From Catonia carolina (lineage: Eukaryota; Arthropoda; Insecta; Hemiptera; Achilidae): 64,000 bases of DNA. The position numbers and the translations under genes were made by a program. Positions 20,695 to 32,542 of the stretch are shown one piece after another. The notes under the pieces are model-generated. The model was not told the DNA's origin, ran no database searches, and saw only the letters and a list, made by a program, of their open reading frames with translations. The stretch's first letter is position 1. Each line of letters begins with the position of its first letter. The DNA is taken from NCBI GenBank assembly GCA_035578175.1, contig JAQMRL010000010.1:31798784-31862783 (forward strand), read 5' to 3'.

Positions 20695-21850
20695 AATTTA
20701 AAATTTTTCATATAATCTAATATTTGGTTAAAATTTTTTGTATAAAATTTTGGAATTATTTTCTTACATTTCAATCTGTGTTAAATTCTGTTAATTTTCA
20801 TAAATATATAAACAATATTGTAAGTTATCAGTAGAATTTCAGCTAAGATCAAGACAAAATCAATTTTGTTTTTACAAACATAATCTACAAGAAATACAAT
20901 ATATTATCTAGATTTTAGAGTTATAGTTTCGTGTTTTAAGATTAATTACCATGGAGTAGCGTACGTTCCCGTTTGCTTGCCATAAATTTATACACAATCT
21001 GAATATTTTACCGGCTGATAATAAAGAAAATTTGAATAGAAATATTTTCTTGTTTGTTAATCTAGCTATCTAGTTATCTTTCCTCGTGATTTAAATCAGT
21101 TTAGTGCTTCGACCGAGTGTACTTACGAGGATTAACAATTATGTGACAATATCTAAAAGGAAAGTGTTGGTTCCAGAATTTTCTACAGTTCAGCCGTTCT
21201 CAGTTGCTCCTACTGTCAACAAACCAAAGCCAGCTACTACAGGGTGCACGCTAGTGTCCCGCGATTTTATGGATATCGTATTCCTATTAAGTTTACTATG
21301 TTTTAAATTATAAGTACTTAAAACATCAGTCATGATGTGCTGAAGGCCTAATAATTTCATTTATAAAAATACTTTTAAAAGTACCTATTTTGTATTTTAA
21401 TACTGTTGAAAGTATTTTGTTGTTACTTTTTAATCAGCGTGTACTCATTTTTAAATAATGCGCATGCTCAGTGACGTCATTATTTGTTTACATTAGGAGC
21501 AAACTAAGAGAGGCTGGACTTTAGCAGGACTAGATTTTAGGAAGTGTTAATGTAAATGATAATAGTTGATAAATCAGGTTATTTTTAAGAAATATTTAGA
21601 AATATAGTGTATCAGTAGTCAGTTGTAGTATAGGCTTATTGTTGTGACGGCTACCTGAGAAGGGTCGGTGTATCTATTTAGATAATTAGCTCTTTTGTAA
21701 TAGTGTTGATTTCCTTTATTCAATCCTAATATGTTAACTTTCTAGAAACCGACATAAAGACTGTATTTTTATTATTATATCTAAATTTTTTTGTTGATCT
21801 CGTAATTTTCATAGCTTCGGTATATAAGCACGATCGGTTTGGTTAAGAAG
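20695..21850. other. No gene supported; promoter-like motifs near 21460
   Basis: AT-rich. A 69-residue open frame at 21104-21313 has no recognised domain. TGCGCATGC (21459-21467) and TGACGTCA (21472-21479) lie close together and resemble NRF-1/ewg-type and CRE sites; no transcript can be tied to them. The last 15 bases of the interval before the next R1 are its target duplication. Confidence 0.35.
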
Positions 21851-21865
21851 TTAGTCTTTATATGT

Positions 21866-22253
21866 TGTTTAGGTCATCAGCCGAAGGCTGGTTTGAACCT
21901 CTAGAGGCTTTACTTAGTAAACGAGTTAGATGGTTTACCAATACCTTCCTCACTGAGTAGAAAAATATTCTTATCAACATACTTGCCAGGCCCTTCGAAA
22001 AACATCTACTTTCCTCCCTGCAAATAACACCTGCACTACATTCATCACAGGGTCTGGCTGTGTTATTAAATTCATTACTCTCAGAGGAGAAACTCTGACT
22101 AGTGTATTTTACACCACTACCTCTTCTATGTATAAATGCATCAGTCATATAATTGGCTGACCATCTGATAAGAAACAGAACTATTATTTTTTGTAGCCCT
22201 GGAACTACCCGATCAGTGTAAATAATTTAACACTCCACCTACCCGTTATGGGC
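21866..22253 (-). repeat. R1 retroposon, complete
   Basis: R1 of 388 bp with a 15-bp target duplication carrying one mismatch: TTAGTCTTTATATGT (21851-21865) and TTAGTCTTGATATGT (22254-22268). Confidence 0.87.
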
Positions 22254-22268
22254 TTAGTCTTGATATGT

Positions 22269-23220
22269 CATCGACAAATCGTATACCGCGTAAGTAACAG
22301 TTATGTTTGGAGAAGGCGTAACATCTTTTGTTTTTCGTATAATTGGTTGTAGGCCTACTCGTAAGTAGGATTTAGTTAAATTAAGTTCAAGATAACTTAG
22401 TTACTAGTAAAGTTCATTTTTAATGTCATTAATTTATCATAATTAGTTTATTATTTATTATAATTATCTTCATTGTAGTAATTGTAATTTATTTGTAGAT
22501 TTAAGTAACCATTATTAATTTTAAGTTATAGTGTATAATAAATACTTGTTTGTAATTATAACTAACTTATAGTTTAATAATTATTATTTTACTCAGATAT
22601 CAGAACCGACTTTTTAGTAATATGTGTCATAATAATTTATGTTTTTTTACTTATTAGTAAAACTACTGATAATTTTATTTTCATGAAACCATTTGTTTTT
22701 GTTTCAGATTATGGTAATTGATCAATGAACGGAAATTTGGTAAGTGGAAGAAAACAAATTATAATAGATTCGTTTAAATAAATTCTTTATAAGTATCGTA
22801 AAACCTACAAAGTTGCGGATATCTGTTTTTCATCGAAGACTTTCCCTTTTTATTGTGTTATTTTATTTGTACATTTTTGTTTAGTTGTTAAAATTAGTGG
22901 GTTAGTTAAATACTTGAACTTTAGATAAGTAATTTTGTTGTGGAAATTTCGGTTTTTTTTCTGCCTTTCTGGTTTTATTTTGCCTCTGTGTACTTTGTAT
23001 TATGTATGAATAGACAATCCAGTTTTAGTGACTTATAAAGAACGGTTTTTTCTTTACCAAGCTTCAAAGTTATGCAAGAGTTATATTTTCTTCTTCATGT
23101 TAATTTTAAAAATAGGACTATGACTTTTTTATTTGTCAAACCGTGCATCTTGTAACATTGATGTTAAACTTTTAAACGGGTTAAGGTACTACGTTTAGGT
23201 CCTTTGGTTTCCCTTTTGTA
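22269..23220. other. No gene seen
   Basis: Very AT-rich; no repeat or frame recognised. Confidence 0.5.
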
Positions 23221-23315
23221 TTGTGGCCCAAAACCAGAAGTCAAGAAATCAAAGTCGGAATTTCTAAACAAAAATAGTGCCATTCGATTCTTCTTTAAGA
23301 GTAGATACAGAAATA
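23221..23315 (-). repeat. R4 satellite fragment
   Basis: TGGCCCAAAACCAGAAGTCA then AAATCAAAGTCGGAATTT and TTAAGAGTAGATACAGAAAT match one reverse R4 unit. Confidence 0.6.
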
Positions 23316-24531
23316 ATTAATGGTTTTTGCTATTAAGTCAAAGGTAAGCCTTTTTTCAAAATGCCATCAGCTATGAGACGGTCGCCTAAAGAAAGGAATT
23401 TTTCTAAATATAGTATTTATTGATGTTAAAAAAATTAGAATGACATTAACGATAAAGAGTCCATTGACACTTCTGAAATATATTTTAATGTACAATTTAG
23501 CACTGAGAAAATTTAGAAATTGACCACAGGAAATCAGAAAAATTGTAAGAAAATACAGTAATGATATTATCTAGAAATTTTAAAATTGATGTATCAAGTA
23601 TTAACAGAAATGAATTTTAGTATAATTGGAATTAAGTGATTTAAAAAAACCAATAAATTATTATTTTCTGAAACGTGTTCAATTTTTCCCGTATTTGAAA
23701 AATTCATTAGTATGACAAATGACCTTTTAACAAACTGATAAAAACGATAACGGAAACTATTTTTGTGTCGATCAGTGACAAATCAAACCACAACGGTCAG
23801 TACTTTTAATCAAATAAACAAAATTCTGAATCGGAACGTGAAAACAATAAATAAATTTTAACAATAAACCTAAATAGGATAATGAGAGGGATTTTGATAA
23901 ATGAGTATTTATTTGAAAGATCGGAACCGAAATCCTGCAGATTTTGCATTAACACCATTCATTTATATACGGATGGAAGAGAATTCAGTTCATTCAAACC
24001 ACAGCACCACGTACCGATTTAACAATATAATTCACATTTCAGCAATACTGATTCTGATAATAGACTCAAATTACACTATTTAATTAACGTTTTCAAAAGA
24101 CTATTTTAAAATAATTGTAAAAAATTTAATTAAACCGAATATCGATGAATAAATTACGTACAAATTGAATTAAAAACGATATTGAATATAAATAATATGC
24201 TTTTAATCTAAAATGTATTTACTTTCAGTTCTCCGTTCCAAATTATAAGCTTTTTTAATTGGATTATCCGAATTATTTGCAGAGATTATACGTTTTGAAG
24301 CGAAAATCATTCATAGAATTAAGATAATCATGTATCAGATATTAAAGCTAATTTTTTGATGTTGAATTCGTTAAGTTAAAATCGTGCAATCGGCAATCGT
24401 ATTCATAAAATTGAAACCTTCAAATTATTGTTTTTTTATAAATATTTTAACATTAAATTTTTACATTTGTTTAAAACGGGGGTTTGAAACAAATGTTTAA
24501 TTTGACTTTCCTTTTTTTATTTAGTTTATTT
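23316..24531. other. No gene seen
   Basis: Very AT-rich DNA, no supported feature; the 60-residue frame at 23901-24083 has no motif. Confidence 0.5.
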
Positions 24532-24832
24532 AGGGCAAACGGAGTGTTGAATTATAATTGCACTCGATCTGCTGGTTCCAGGGCTACAAAATTAGTTGTC
24601 TTATCAAATAGTTAGCCAATTAGGCTACATGACTGAACTATTTAAAAACAGAAGAGATAGAGATCTGAAAGACACTAGTCTGAGTTACCTCGTTTGAGAG
24701 TAATGAATTTCACTCTACAACCAAGACCCTGTGTTGAATGAAGTGAATGTGCCATTTGTAGAGTGGAAAGTAGGTAGATGTTTTTCGGAGGGGCTGGCAT
24801 GCTGATAAGCACACACTTTTAACTCGGTGAGT
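24532..24832 (+). repeat. R1 retroposon, 3'-truncated at an LTR fragment
   Basis: R1 head through ACACACTTTTAACTCGGTGA, then an abrupt switch to R5 LTR sequence. The last quarter of R1 including the (AAC)n tail is missing. Confidence 0.75.
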
Positions 24833-25010
24833 TAAACCTACCGGATCCGACGAAGCAGCCATCGACGCACTACTGCGTCGGTGATGTCTCCGCTGGACGA
24901 CTAAGACCGACGCTTCCCATCGAGACGACCACCGTTTAAACGGCCCTTTTCAGGGCCACCAAAACGTACAGGTTTTCCAACGCCACATAGTGTTGGCATT
25001 CGGTATCACT
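24833..25010 (+). repeat. R5 LTR fragment
   Basis: ACCGGATCCGACGAAGCAGC and CATCGACGCACTACTGCG, then AACGGCCCTTTTCAGGGC match the 3' part of the LTR at 48987-49622, with internal deletions. The end CGGTATCACT is a decayed form of CGGTGACA. It is joined directly to R1, so the junction is a rearrangement rather than a clean insertion. Confidence 0.75.
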
Positions 25011-25844
25011 AGTAAAAATCTTAAACGGTCAAAAAATTAAGACAGTTTCCTTAATTCAATACAATATAAGAATTTGTCAAAACTTCAAGAGATATTAACA
25101 GCAGTTTAATTCCTTTTGAGGTAATTTTTCTTATTATTCTTTTTTTATATAATGATGCTTACATAATCCTTGGTTTATGAATAGGTGAAATGATATTAAT
25201 TTGAAAAAATACCAGACCTGTTATTTTCCATTAAAAGGTTTATCGGTTGCGTTCAATAGAATTCAAAAAATGAGTCATGAAAAGTAATTTTTTCAAAAAC
25301 AATATTTGCCATGAAATTCTATGATATGAAGAAAATGTAATACAACTCTTAGTAAAAAAATGTAGTCTACATCGTACGAGATACATTTATCAGGTATTAT
25401 ATTTCTTGGTTTTTTCTCTCTCAGAATCCCGTTATACCCGTACATTAGATACGTTATGTCTTCATATGTATCCTTCTTAAACATATTCCTACGGAAAAAT
25501 CCCCATTCATTTTTCTCTTTATTAAACGCATTAGCATTGTTTTACATAATCTGTACATTTTTACACAGCCGGTTGTGATATAAGTACATGTAAAATTGCG
25601 GCAGTTTGGTTACAGAAACAATAAATAAGCTGTATAGAAAACCGTTAAACGTTTTTGCTTGATACTTTTCTTTAGAGTAAATAATAAATATAAGCTCTTT
25701 TTCGGAGGACATTGCGTACTTTTACAATAAACAAAAAAATAATCAACATCACGACTAAGTGAAATCGGTGGAAAACTTTGATTGAAAATTTTATTTGAAA
25801 AAACCCTTTCATGAAACATCAACTCTTTAAAACGAATCAAATGA
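25011..25844. other. No gene seen
   Basis: AT-rich; open frames at 25293-25484 and 25610-25840 have no recognisable motif. Confidence 0.5.
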
Positions 25845-26438
25845 CACTATTTTTGTTTCCAAATTCAGAATTTGATTTCTGGACTTCCGGTGTTGTGTCA
25901 CTTCCGGTCGAAACCGGAATTTCAAACCCAGTAATTTTTGTATTGTACTCTTCAAGAGGAATTAAATGACACCATTTTGTTTTTAAATTCCGACATTGAT
26001 TTCTTGACTTCCGGTTTTGGATCACTTCCGGTCGAAACCAGAACATCAAACCCAGTCCAGGTCTACTAATGTTTTCTGTAGATTACGGGTCTGAAAACCG
26101 TTTGTTGCTATCTCATGTAATTTTCTTTGATATCTTGACTTCCAGTTTTGGACAACTTCCGGTCGAAACCGGAACTTCAGTGATTTCTATATCAACTCGT
26201 TAAGAGGAATCGAATGATACTATTTTTGTTGCCAAATTCCGACTTTGATTTCTGGACTTCAGGTTTTTGGCCACTTCCGGTCAAAACCAGAACTTCAAAC
26301 CCAATTAAGGCCCATTACCTTTTTGTGTAGATTGCGACCGAAAACCGGTTGTTGCTATCGGTTGTAGTTCTGATATCTGAGTGCTGTCTCTTTAGTTTGT
26401 TGCTATCTCTTTAGTTTTTGACTTTGATTTTTTGACTT
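25845..26438 (+). repeat. R4 satellite array
   Basis: Main R4 locus. A block with GACTTCCGGTTTTGG ... ACTTCCGGTCGAAACCGGAA repeats four times, separated alternately by two spacers. Spacer 1 carries TCTTCAAGAGGAATTAAATG; spacer 2 carries GTAGATTACGGGTCTGAAAA and TTGTTGCTATCTC. The array is therefore a dimeric repeat. TTCCGGTCGAAACCGGAA is a 7-bp-arm hairpin and includes the ETS-type core CTTCCGG. Open frames across it are incidental. Confidence 0.8.
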
Positions 26439-26742
26439 GTATGCATTTTACGACAAAAGTGTATATAATCAAATTTATAGGAAATTAAAAGATCTACTAC
26501 TTCTATTTATAGCATTTTTCTCTACAGAGCCTAGTTTAGCGTGAATGAGAGTAATTTTCCTTTATATTAAGCCAAACTAAGGTTGATTTTCATTTTGCAT
26601 CATTCACTCATGATTAAAATGAGGTTATATTTTTTTGAAATTAATTTTTTTGTTTATTTCTAATGTTTTATTAGTAATGTAAGGTTATATTGGTCATTAT
26701 TTGCATTGGCAAAAGAAAGTCGTGAGAGTGTTTCACTCCATT
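26439..26742 (+). repeat. R3 repeat, right-hand part only
   Basis: Starts abruptly at ATGCATTTTACGACAAAAGT fused to R4 and continues to the R3 right end CATTGGCAAAAGAAAGTCG and TTTCACTCCATTTTTT. The left two thirds are missing. Confidence 0.75.
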
Positions 26743-26986
26743 TTTTTTTTAATTCAAACTAATTTTCGAAAAGATATAAAATTATAAGCAGTGTTCTATG
26801 GTTCGTACCTTCGTTAGTTCTGTACCCTTCGTACCACTTAGGCGCAAGGGATCAAACTTTAAACGCTTTACCTTTTCTACCTCTAAGAAACATATGTGCC
26901 GAATTTTAGCTTCTTATGTGATCGTGAATTAGTGATAAGTAAGTCAGTTAGGACTTTAGCGTTTATGTATAGACATAACACAAGAT

Positions 26987-27392
26987 AAAAATATTCTGAA
27001 AATAAAATATAAGTATCTCCGTTAATTAGTTTACCTCTTCATTTTAGCACTTTTTAGTTGTTTAAGAAGGAATATTGAGTTACGAATAAAATAATCTGTG
27101 CTCGCCTCTCATCATGCGGTCCTGGGTTCGAATCCCACTCAGGCACGGCATATTTTCATACGTTACAAAAAATCATTTCATCCTTCATTGTACAATAGTT
27201 ACACCTCAACGTCGTCGCTAATGACCGTTGTAGTTGATGCAACGTTAAATAAAGAAATTTAAAAAAAAAATAAAAAAATTATCTGTATTAAGTCACTACT
27301 AAAAAGTAGTTTTTAAAGTTAGGAAAATACGTTTTACCAAAGTGACAAGAATTATTGATGTGAGTTGACAGATCGTATTGTAAATTTAAAAA
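26987..27392. repeat. Direct repeat A, left copy (split by R6)
   Basis: AATATTCTGAAAATAAAATA through GTATTGTAAATTTAAAAA. The same sequence, without the R6 insert and with only a few base differences, is at 28444-28663. Together they bracket the R3 copy at 27393-28443 exactly at its ends. Confidence 0.85.
27100..27276 (+). repeat. R6 SINE with tRNA(Met)-like head
   Basis: GCCTCTCATCATGCGGTCCT and GGGTTCGAATCCC (box B) with a CAT-centred anticodon-like loop; box A is missing, so the 5' end is truncated. The tail is AACGTCGTCGCTAATGACCG and GATGCAACGTTAAATAAA plus A-runs. A 10-bp duplication with one mismatch flanks it (AATAATCTGT 27090-27099; AATTATCTGT 27277-27286). Confidence 0.8.
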
Positions 27393-28183
27393 TCTGGTGT
27401 GAAACACTCACATGACTTTCTCTTGCCAATGTAAATAATGAATAATATAACCTAAGTAATAAAACATTAGAAATAAACAAAAAACTAACCTCAAATAAAC
27501 CTAACCTTATTTGAATCATGATTGAAAAACGCAAAATGAAAATCAATCTCAGATTGGCTTAGAAATACGGAAAATCACTCTTTCACGCTAAGCTAGGCTT
27601 TGTAGAGAAAAATGCTCAAAAAAAAAGTTGTAGATCTTTTAATTTCCTATAAATTTTATTACATACACTTTGGTCGTAAAATGCTTGTTTAAGGCTAAAA
27701 TTTAAAAGAAATCGATTTTTTTACACGTTTTCGTGAGAAGAAAACAGAAAATCGCTAATTATCGTTATACTAAGCGTTATACAAAATATGTTTGAAATAA
27801 AAGTTGAAAGATTTTAAATTTTCTACAACTTTTGTTGTATACATTTTTGCGCTAAAATAGTATTAAAGCCGCAATCTTAAAAAAACAATTTTTTACGTGA
27901 AAACAGCTTCTCCAAGAATTTCAGAAGACATGGCTTCTACCCTATCTTGTAGTGCATAAAACATTTAGTAAAGAGGCGATTTTTAAAAAAATTGTAGGAC
28001 CGTTTTTGAGAAACTCGTAAAAAAGTGAAAAATTACACAAAGAAACTACTACTTCCGGTTGACCAATTTTGATGAAAATGTTCGTGTCGGGTTCGGTAGT
28101 GGAATGTATAACTTAAGTTTCTAGTGGTATCTTTCTTTTAAGTTTCAAGTTTGAAGTTCGTACGATGTTCCGTTCTTGAGATA

Positions 28184-28245
<62 letters not shown>

Positions 28246-28443
28246 GCACGCACGCACACACACACATACACACACGCACGCACGCGCACACACACGCACA
28301 CACACAACAGACCAATCACTAAAAACATGTTTTTTGGATTCACGGGATCTGATTACGTGTAGATCCGGTGAAAACTCGATTTCAAAAAATCGACATGAAA
28401 ACAATACTCTCCTTCCTATTTATTCATATAGGCAAGAGAAAGT
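27393..28443 (-). repeat. R3 repeat, complete copy, between direct repeats
   Basis: Reverse R3, from TCTGGTGTGAAACACTCACA and ACTTTCTCTTGCC to GGCAAGAGAAAGT at 28431-28443. The (AC)n/(GC)n tract is expanded at 28191-28307. Both internal tandem units are present. Frames at 28138-28456 are the microsatellite read as protein and are not genes. Confidence 0.8.
28191..28307. repeat. (AC)n/(CG)n/(ACGC)n microsatellite in R3
   Basis: Expanded form of the (TG)n tract found at the same internal position in the R3 copies at 4601-4650, 50778-50808 and 55241-55288. Includes a pure CG run with potential to form Z-DNA. Confidence 0.9.
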
Positions 28444-28663
28444 AGAAATATTCTGAAAATAAAATATAAGTATCTACGTTAATTAGTTTACCTCTTCATT
28501 TTAGCACTTTTTAGTTGTTTAAGAAGGAATATTGAGTTACGAATAAAATAATCTGTATTAAGTCACTACTAAAAAATACTTTTTAAAGTTAGGAAAATAC
28601 GTTTTACCAAAGTGACAAGAATTATTGACGCGAGTTGACAGATCGTATTGTAAATTTAAAAAA
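28444..28663. repeat. Direct repeat A, right copy
   Basis: About 220 bp, the uninterrupted version of 26987-27392; starts AGAAATATTCTGAAAATAAA immediately after the R3 end. Confidence 0.85.
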
Positions 28664-30886
28664 GTTTAACTCGAAACAAGTTTCTTAATGTACTTTTTAT
28701 ATTAGGGGTACGAAAAGGCTTTTTGTTTAAGATCTATTTTCTCTGAATTTCATCCTGAATCAAATTATATAGCCTAAAAGTCAAAAATGAAAAATGACGT
28801 TGTACATAATGACCGTCTACATTTCAAAACGAAATAGGCTGAATTTATATATTGATATCAAAGGCTAGTTCGTTTTGACATGAACTAGTAAAAGTGTCAC
28901 CAAGCCTTTTCAACAAATAAAATAAAACCTCTGGTTTTTTATTTCAGACACTCTTTTTATTAATTTTTCCTTCTCAATTTCCAGATAGATATTTTATGAA
29001 ACTATGTCAAGGTTTTTACGTTATCTTTTTTGAGCTTTTCAATGCAAGGGCCTTGATAATCTTATTTTTACGTATTTTATCATTTATTTCTTACTGAAGC
29101 TGCGGGACATTTCAAATCACTGAAAATAAAACGTTTGAAAGTTAATTTTTGCTGTTAAATTTCAAACGGGGAAGAACGATTTAATATTATGCTAATAGAA
29201 TTCCCTAAATGGACAAATACTTTTGCCTTTATCCTCCCCCTCCTTCTCCTCTTCCCCTTTCTCTTTTTCTTCCCCTATTTCTCCCCTTCTTCTTCTCTTT
29301 CTTTACCTTCTTTTTCTTCTACTCCTTCTTCTTCTTCTCGTCCTTCAAATATTTAAGATTTAGATCCCAAGACCTTTTCCGGCATCCATCTAGCCACTGG
29401 TCGCCCCGGATCGCGCCCATTACGGTCCGTAATTTTTGCCATTCTAGGAATCCTATATCGTGGTATTCTTTGGAGATGATCGGTCCATTTTTAACGGTGT
29501 TCCAAATCTGTTTCTTTAAGAGACTGTTCGAATATATTAGAAAGAAACTTGAATAAATTGTGAGACCCTTTACTTAATTTTATGATGTATTTTTCTTCTT
29601 CATTGTTGTCTTTATGTGCCTTTTAGAGTCAAAGTATCCACCCAAAATCAAACTCTCTCCTGTCCAAAACCCCAAATGGTCCTTACATCTCTTTCTATTT
29701 ATTTCTTAGTATATTTTCCGGTTAGAGAGGTAATATTCCAATTTTCAAGAATTATGATATTTTTTCATTTCCAATATTGTCCCGATAATCCTGTCTTATC
29801 ATTTCCGTTTTTACGCAGAACGGTGTAGTGATTCGCCCCAGATGGGCTATTAGCCTTACGTCAAAGCTAATTATGTGAAATGGATGCTACCTCAGAGCAT
29901 CACGACACAACTGAACCAACAAGCTGATCCCACCCCATAAATCTGTTTATCCAACCAGTTTTCCACTGGGATTTCATCCAAACTTTCACTGGCTCGGCTT
30001 AGCAGAGCACCTTACCAGGTTAAGTTCTAGAGTTGAAGTGAGAGAAGCAACGAGAATTCTCTGGATGAATTCTTGTATTATATAATACTGATTATAGGTG
30101 CATCACCCTTCATGACTTCCTTCTTTAGCCGAAGATCTCCCCAAGTTAATTCCAAAGGGCCGAAGTAATGTTATGAGTGTATTTTATATTGCAACAATGT
30201 GGTGATGAGATCTTTTGTCCTTATTCAATACTTATGCATTACATAATGGTAACAATTAATTTTAAATCTATGCAAAAAAATATATTATTTTTGTCTCTCC
30301 TTGTTGAATAAAACTCCTCTCAGCAAATCAATGATAAATTTATAAATTCACCGTGCTGTACGTTACTTTTTTGCACCGTACATTGTCTGCATTGTATTTG
30401 TTTGCGAGAGTAAATATTTATTTTATTTGAAACAGTGTGTGTATAATAAGTACACTCAAGCTTTTTTGTGACGAAAAATAATGTAATCGTACATTATTCA
30501 AAATTTGGAATAATGATTACAAATTAATATTTTTAATATTTTTCACAGTGTTCGTATTCACTAGTGAATATATTTGTTTATCCAATAATCTACGCACATT
30601 TTTAATACAAAACAAAAAATAAATTATTACCTTCTAGTTCACCGGTTAATGATACAGTGTCCCTGCTTGTAGTCAAAAACTAGCGTCTCACCCAGTAACC
30701 TTCACTGAAACAGTTTTATTCAAATTTGGCCAATCACGCACACTCTCTTAAATCTTTTAAACCAATGAAATCTGATAAACATTCAACGGTTATACTCCGT
30801 CCTTACTTGTACGTTTGCCACGTGTAAGGGTCAATACACCTCACTGCTGCTTGTACGTGCATTTTATAAAAAAACAAAGTCATTAA
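28664..30886. other. No gene seen; pyrimidine tract inside
   Basis: AT-rich to 29200, then a C/T tract at 29225-29346, then a more balanced stretch to 30180 that I cannot assign. On the minus strand near 29450-29350 a short frame reads IPRMAKITDRNGRDPGRPVA, faintly like the C-terminus of a LINE reverse transcriptase; this is weak. TTAA at 30883-30886 belongs to the next element. Confidence 0.35.
29225..29346. repeat. Polypyrimidine (CTT/CCT) tract
   Basis: About 120 bases of nearly pure C and T on the plus strand, with CTT and CCT runs. Low complexity; the open frame through it is Pro/Phe/Ser-rich by composition and not a gene. Confidence 0.85.
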
Positions 30887-31591
30887 GGGAACCCGGTCTT
30901 CAAAAAAAAAAAAGTTCTCCATTTTTTTGTTGGTTCATTTAACTCTATTGGATTTTCTGAAAAAGCTGATTTGCAATAAGTGACCTTTTGAAAGGTTTTA
31001 TATTTTTTATTATTTTTTTAAATTAACACCATTACAGTTTTTCTGGGACCTAACTAATATTTAAGTTGGATAACTTTTCATCCTTTTTGTTTAGAAATTT
31101 GTTTTATGTTTTAATAGAAAGGTAACATTTTACTACATATTGTTGGCAGTCCTGTTGTTTGTCTTTCTTTCTTATTTATTTTACGGCTGATTTTTTCTTA
31201 CGAGTGAAATTATTGTTTGTTTCCTTCATTTCTTCGTTTTCCGAAAATTAAGTTTTTTCATACAAAAGTAACTTCTCAAAAACGGCTAGAGACTTGAGAT
31301 TTTCAGGGTATATTCATTGCAAAGGAATACACATTTTCACATTACAGTTTAACAAAACATTAGCACAAACAGGTTTTATAGTTAAAAGTAAGTTAATTTT
31401 TGGAAATTATTGACATTGCCAAAGACAAATTTTTTTGATGAACTAAAAGTTAATTTAATAAACTCTCATTGTTAAAATGTGTATCAAGGTCCAATAAATC
31501 TGTGTAGAAAAATTCAGCCAATAGTCTCTACCACAGGCTGAAAAAATGTTCCTTATGTTAGCATGGAGAAACATAGGAGGACCGGGTCCCC
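30887..31591. mobile_element. TTAA-flanked MITE, family B
   Basis: A 705-bp non-coding element. The left end GGGAACCCGGTC and the right end GACCGGGTCCCC are imperfect inverted repeats, each directly beside TTAA (30883-30886, 31592-31595). TTAA target duplication is the signature of piggyBac-type transposition. A right-end fragment of the same family is at 780-963. Confidence 0.75.
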
Positions 31592-31595
31592 TTAA

Positions 31596-32542
31596 TTTAG
31601 AAAGACATATTGCTATTTTGATGTCGACAATTCACCACCAAGTACTTATAGACTTAACAATCGTGTTACTAATATTATATTTAAATATATTTAAAAAATA
31701 ACATTTCGGTTTATTACAGTAATACATAATACATATCATTAATTTTTTTAATATCCAATAATCACAGGTTTTTCCGAAAGTAGCCCTAAAAAGAAATAAA
31801 TTTAGCAAAGACCAGTTTTAAAATTTGGTGGTTAATCAAATAAAACAGTTCCCGATTACTAAATGAAACGTTATCAGATATTTTACCAGTTGTTGTATTA
31901 AAAATAATTGAATAATTTATTATTTTTATTATCATTAGTTGTAATTGTGTATCAATTTTATTTTATTTTATAGAAAAGTAAACAAATTATAGTAGGCGTT
32001 GTAGTATTAAGAGATATATATGTAGGAGGTGGTTGAAGAGAGAGCGGGATAGTATTGGAGGAGAGCATAGCGAGTAGTTAAGGGTGGAGCCCGACATTAC
32101 GGCGTCTGTATCTCTCACCCCCTATTTAGTTCTGGAATCTCTACATTGTATAGGGATGTATAGGATGACTAGTATTTTTAAAAGTACACTACACAATAAC
32201 CAGCTAGTTGACACTACTAAATAAAAAATATTATTTGTTTATATGACCTAATAAAAGATAAGTCGATTGACAAATAAAGTTAAAATTTTTGTAAACATAA
32301 TACTGCTTACATTTAATCAGATGTTGTGATTGTTTACATCGGTACTCGGAAGTATTTAATTAATTGCATTAATTTGTTTATCAAAGCAAATTAAATGTAT
32401 TTTTAGTCGTCTCATTGGCGAAGTAGTATTGGTAACAATTAGCTGAACTAGAAAGCGGAAGGAAGGTCTTGGTTATGAAACTCGGCTTGGGTTTCGAAAT
32501 TTTGAACAAATTTAATCTGTTCCTTAACCCTAATATCCTTTC
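31596..32542. other. No gene seen
   Basis: AT-rich except a balanced patch at 32010-32160. No recognisable feature. Confidence 0.5.

Noticed and set aside
21104..21313. 69-residue frame as a host gene
   Set aside because: No domain, no splice context or conserved motif I can support; kept only as a remark.
28138..28456. Open frames of 88 and 101 residues on both strands
   Set aside because: They translate the AC/CG microsatellite (Thr-His and Cys-Val runs) inside R3.
29209..29556. 115-residue frame
   Set aside because: Pro/Phe/Ser-rich translation of the polypyrimidine tract; no domain.
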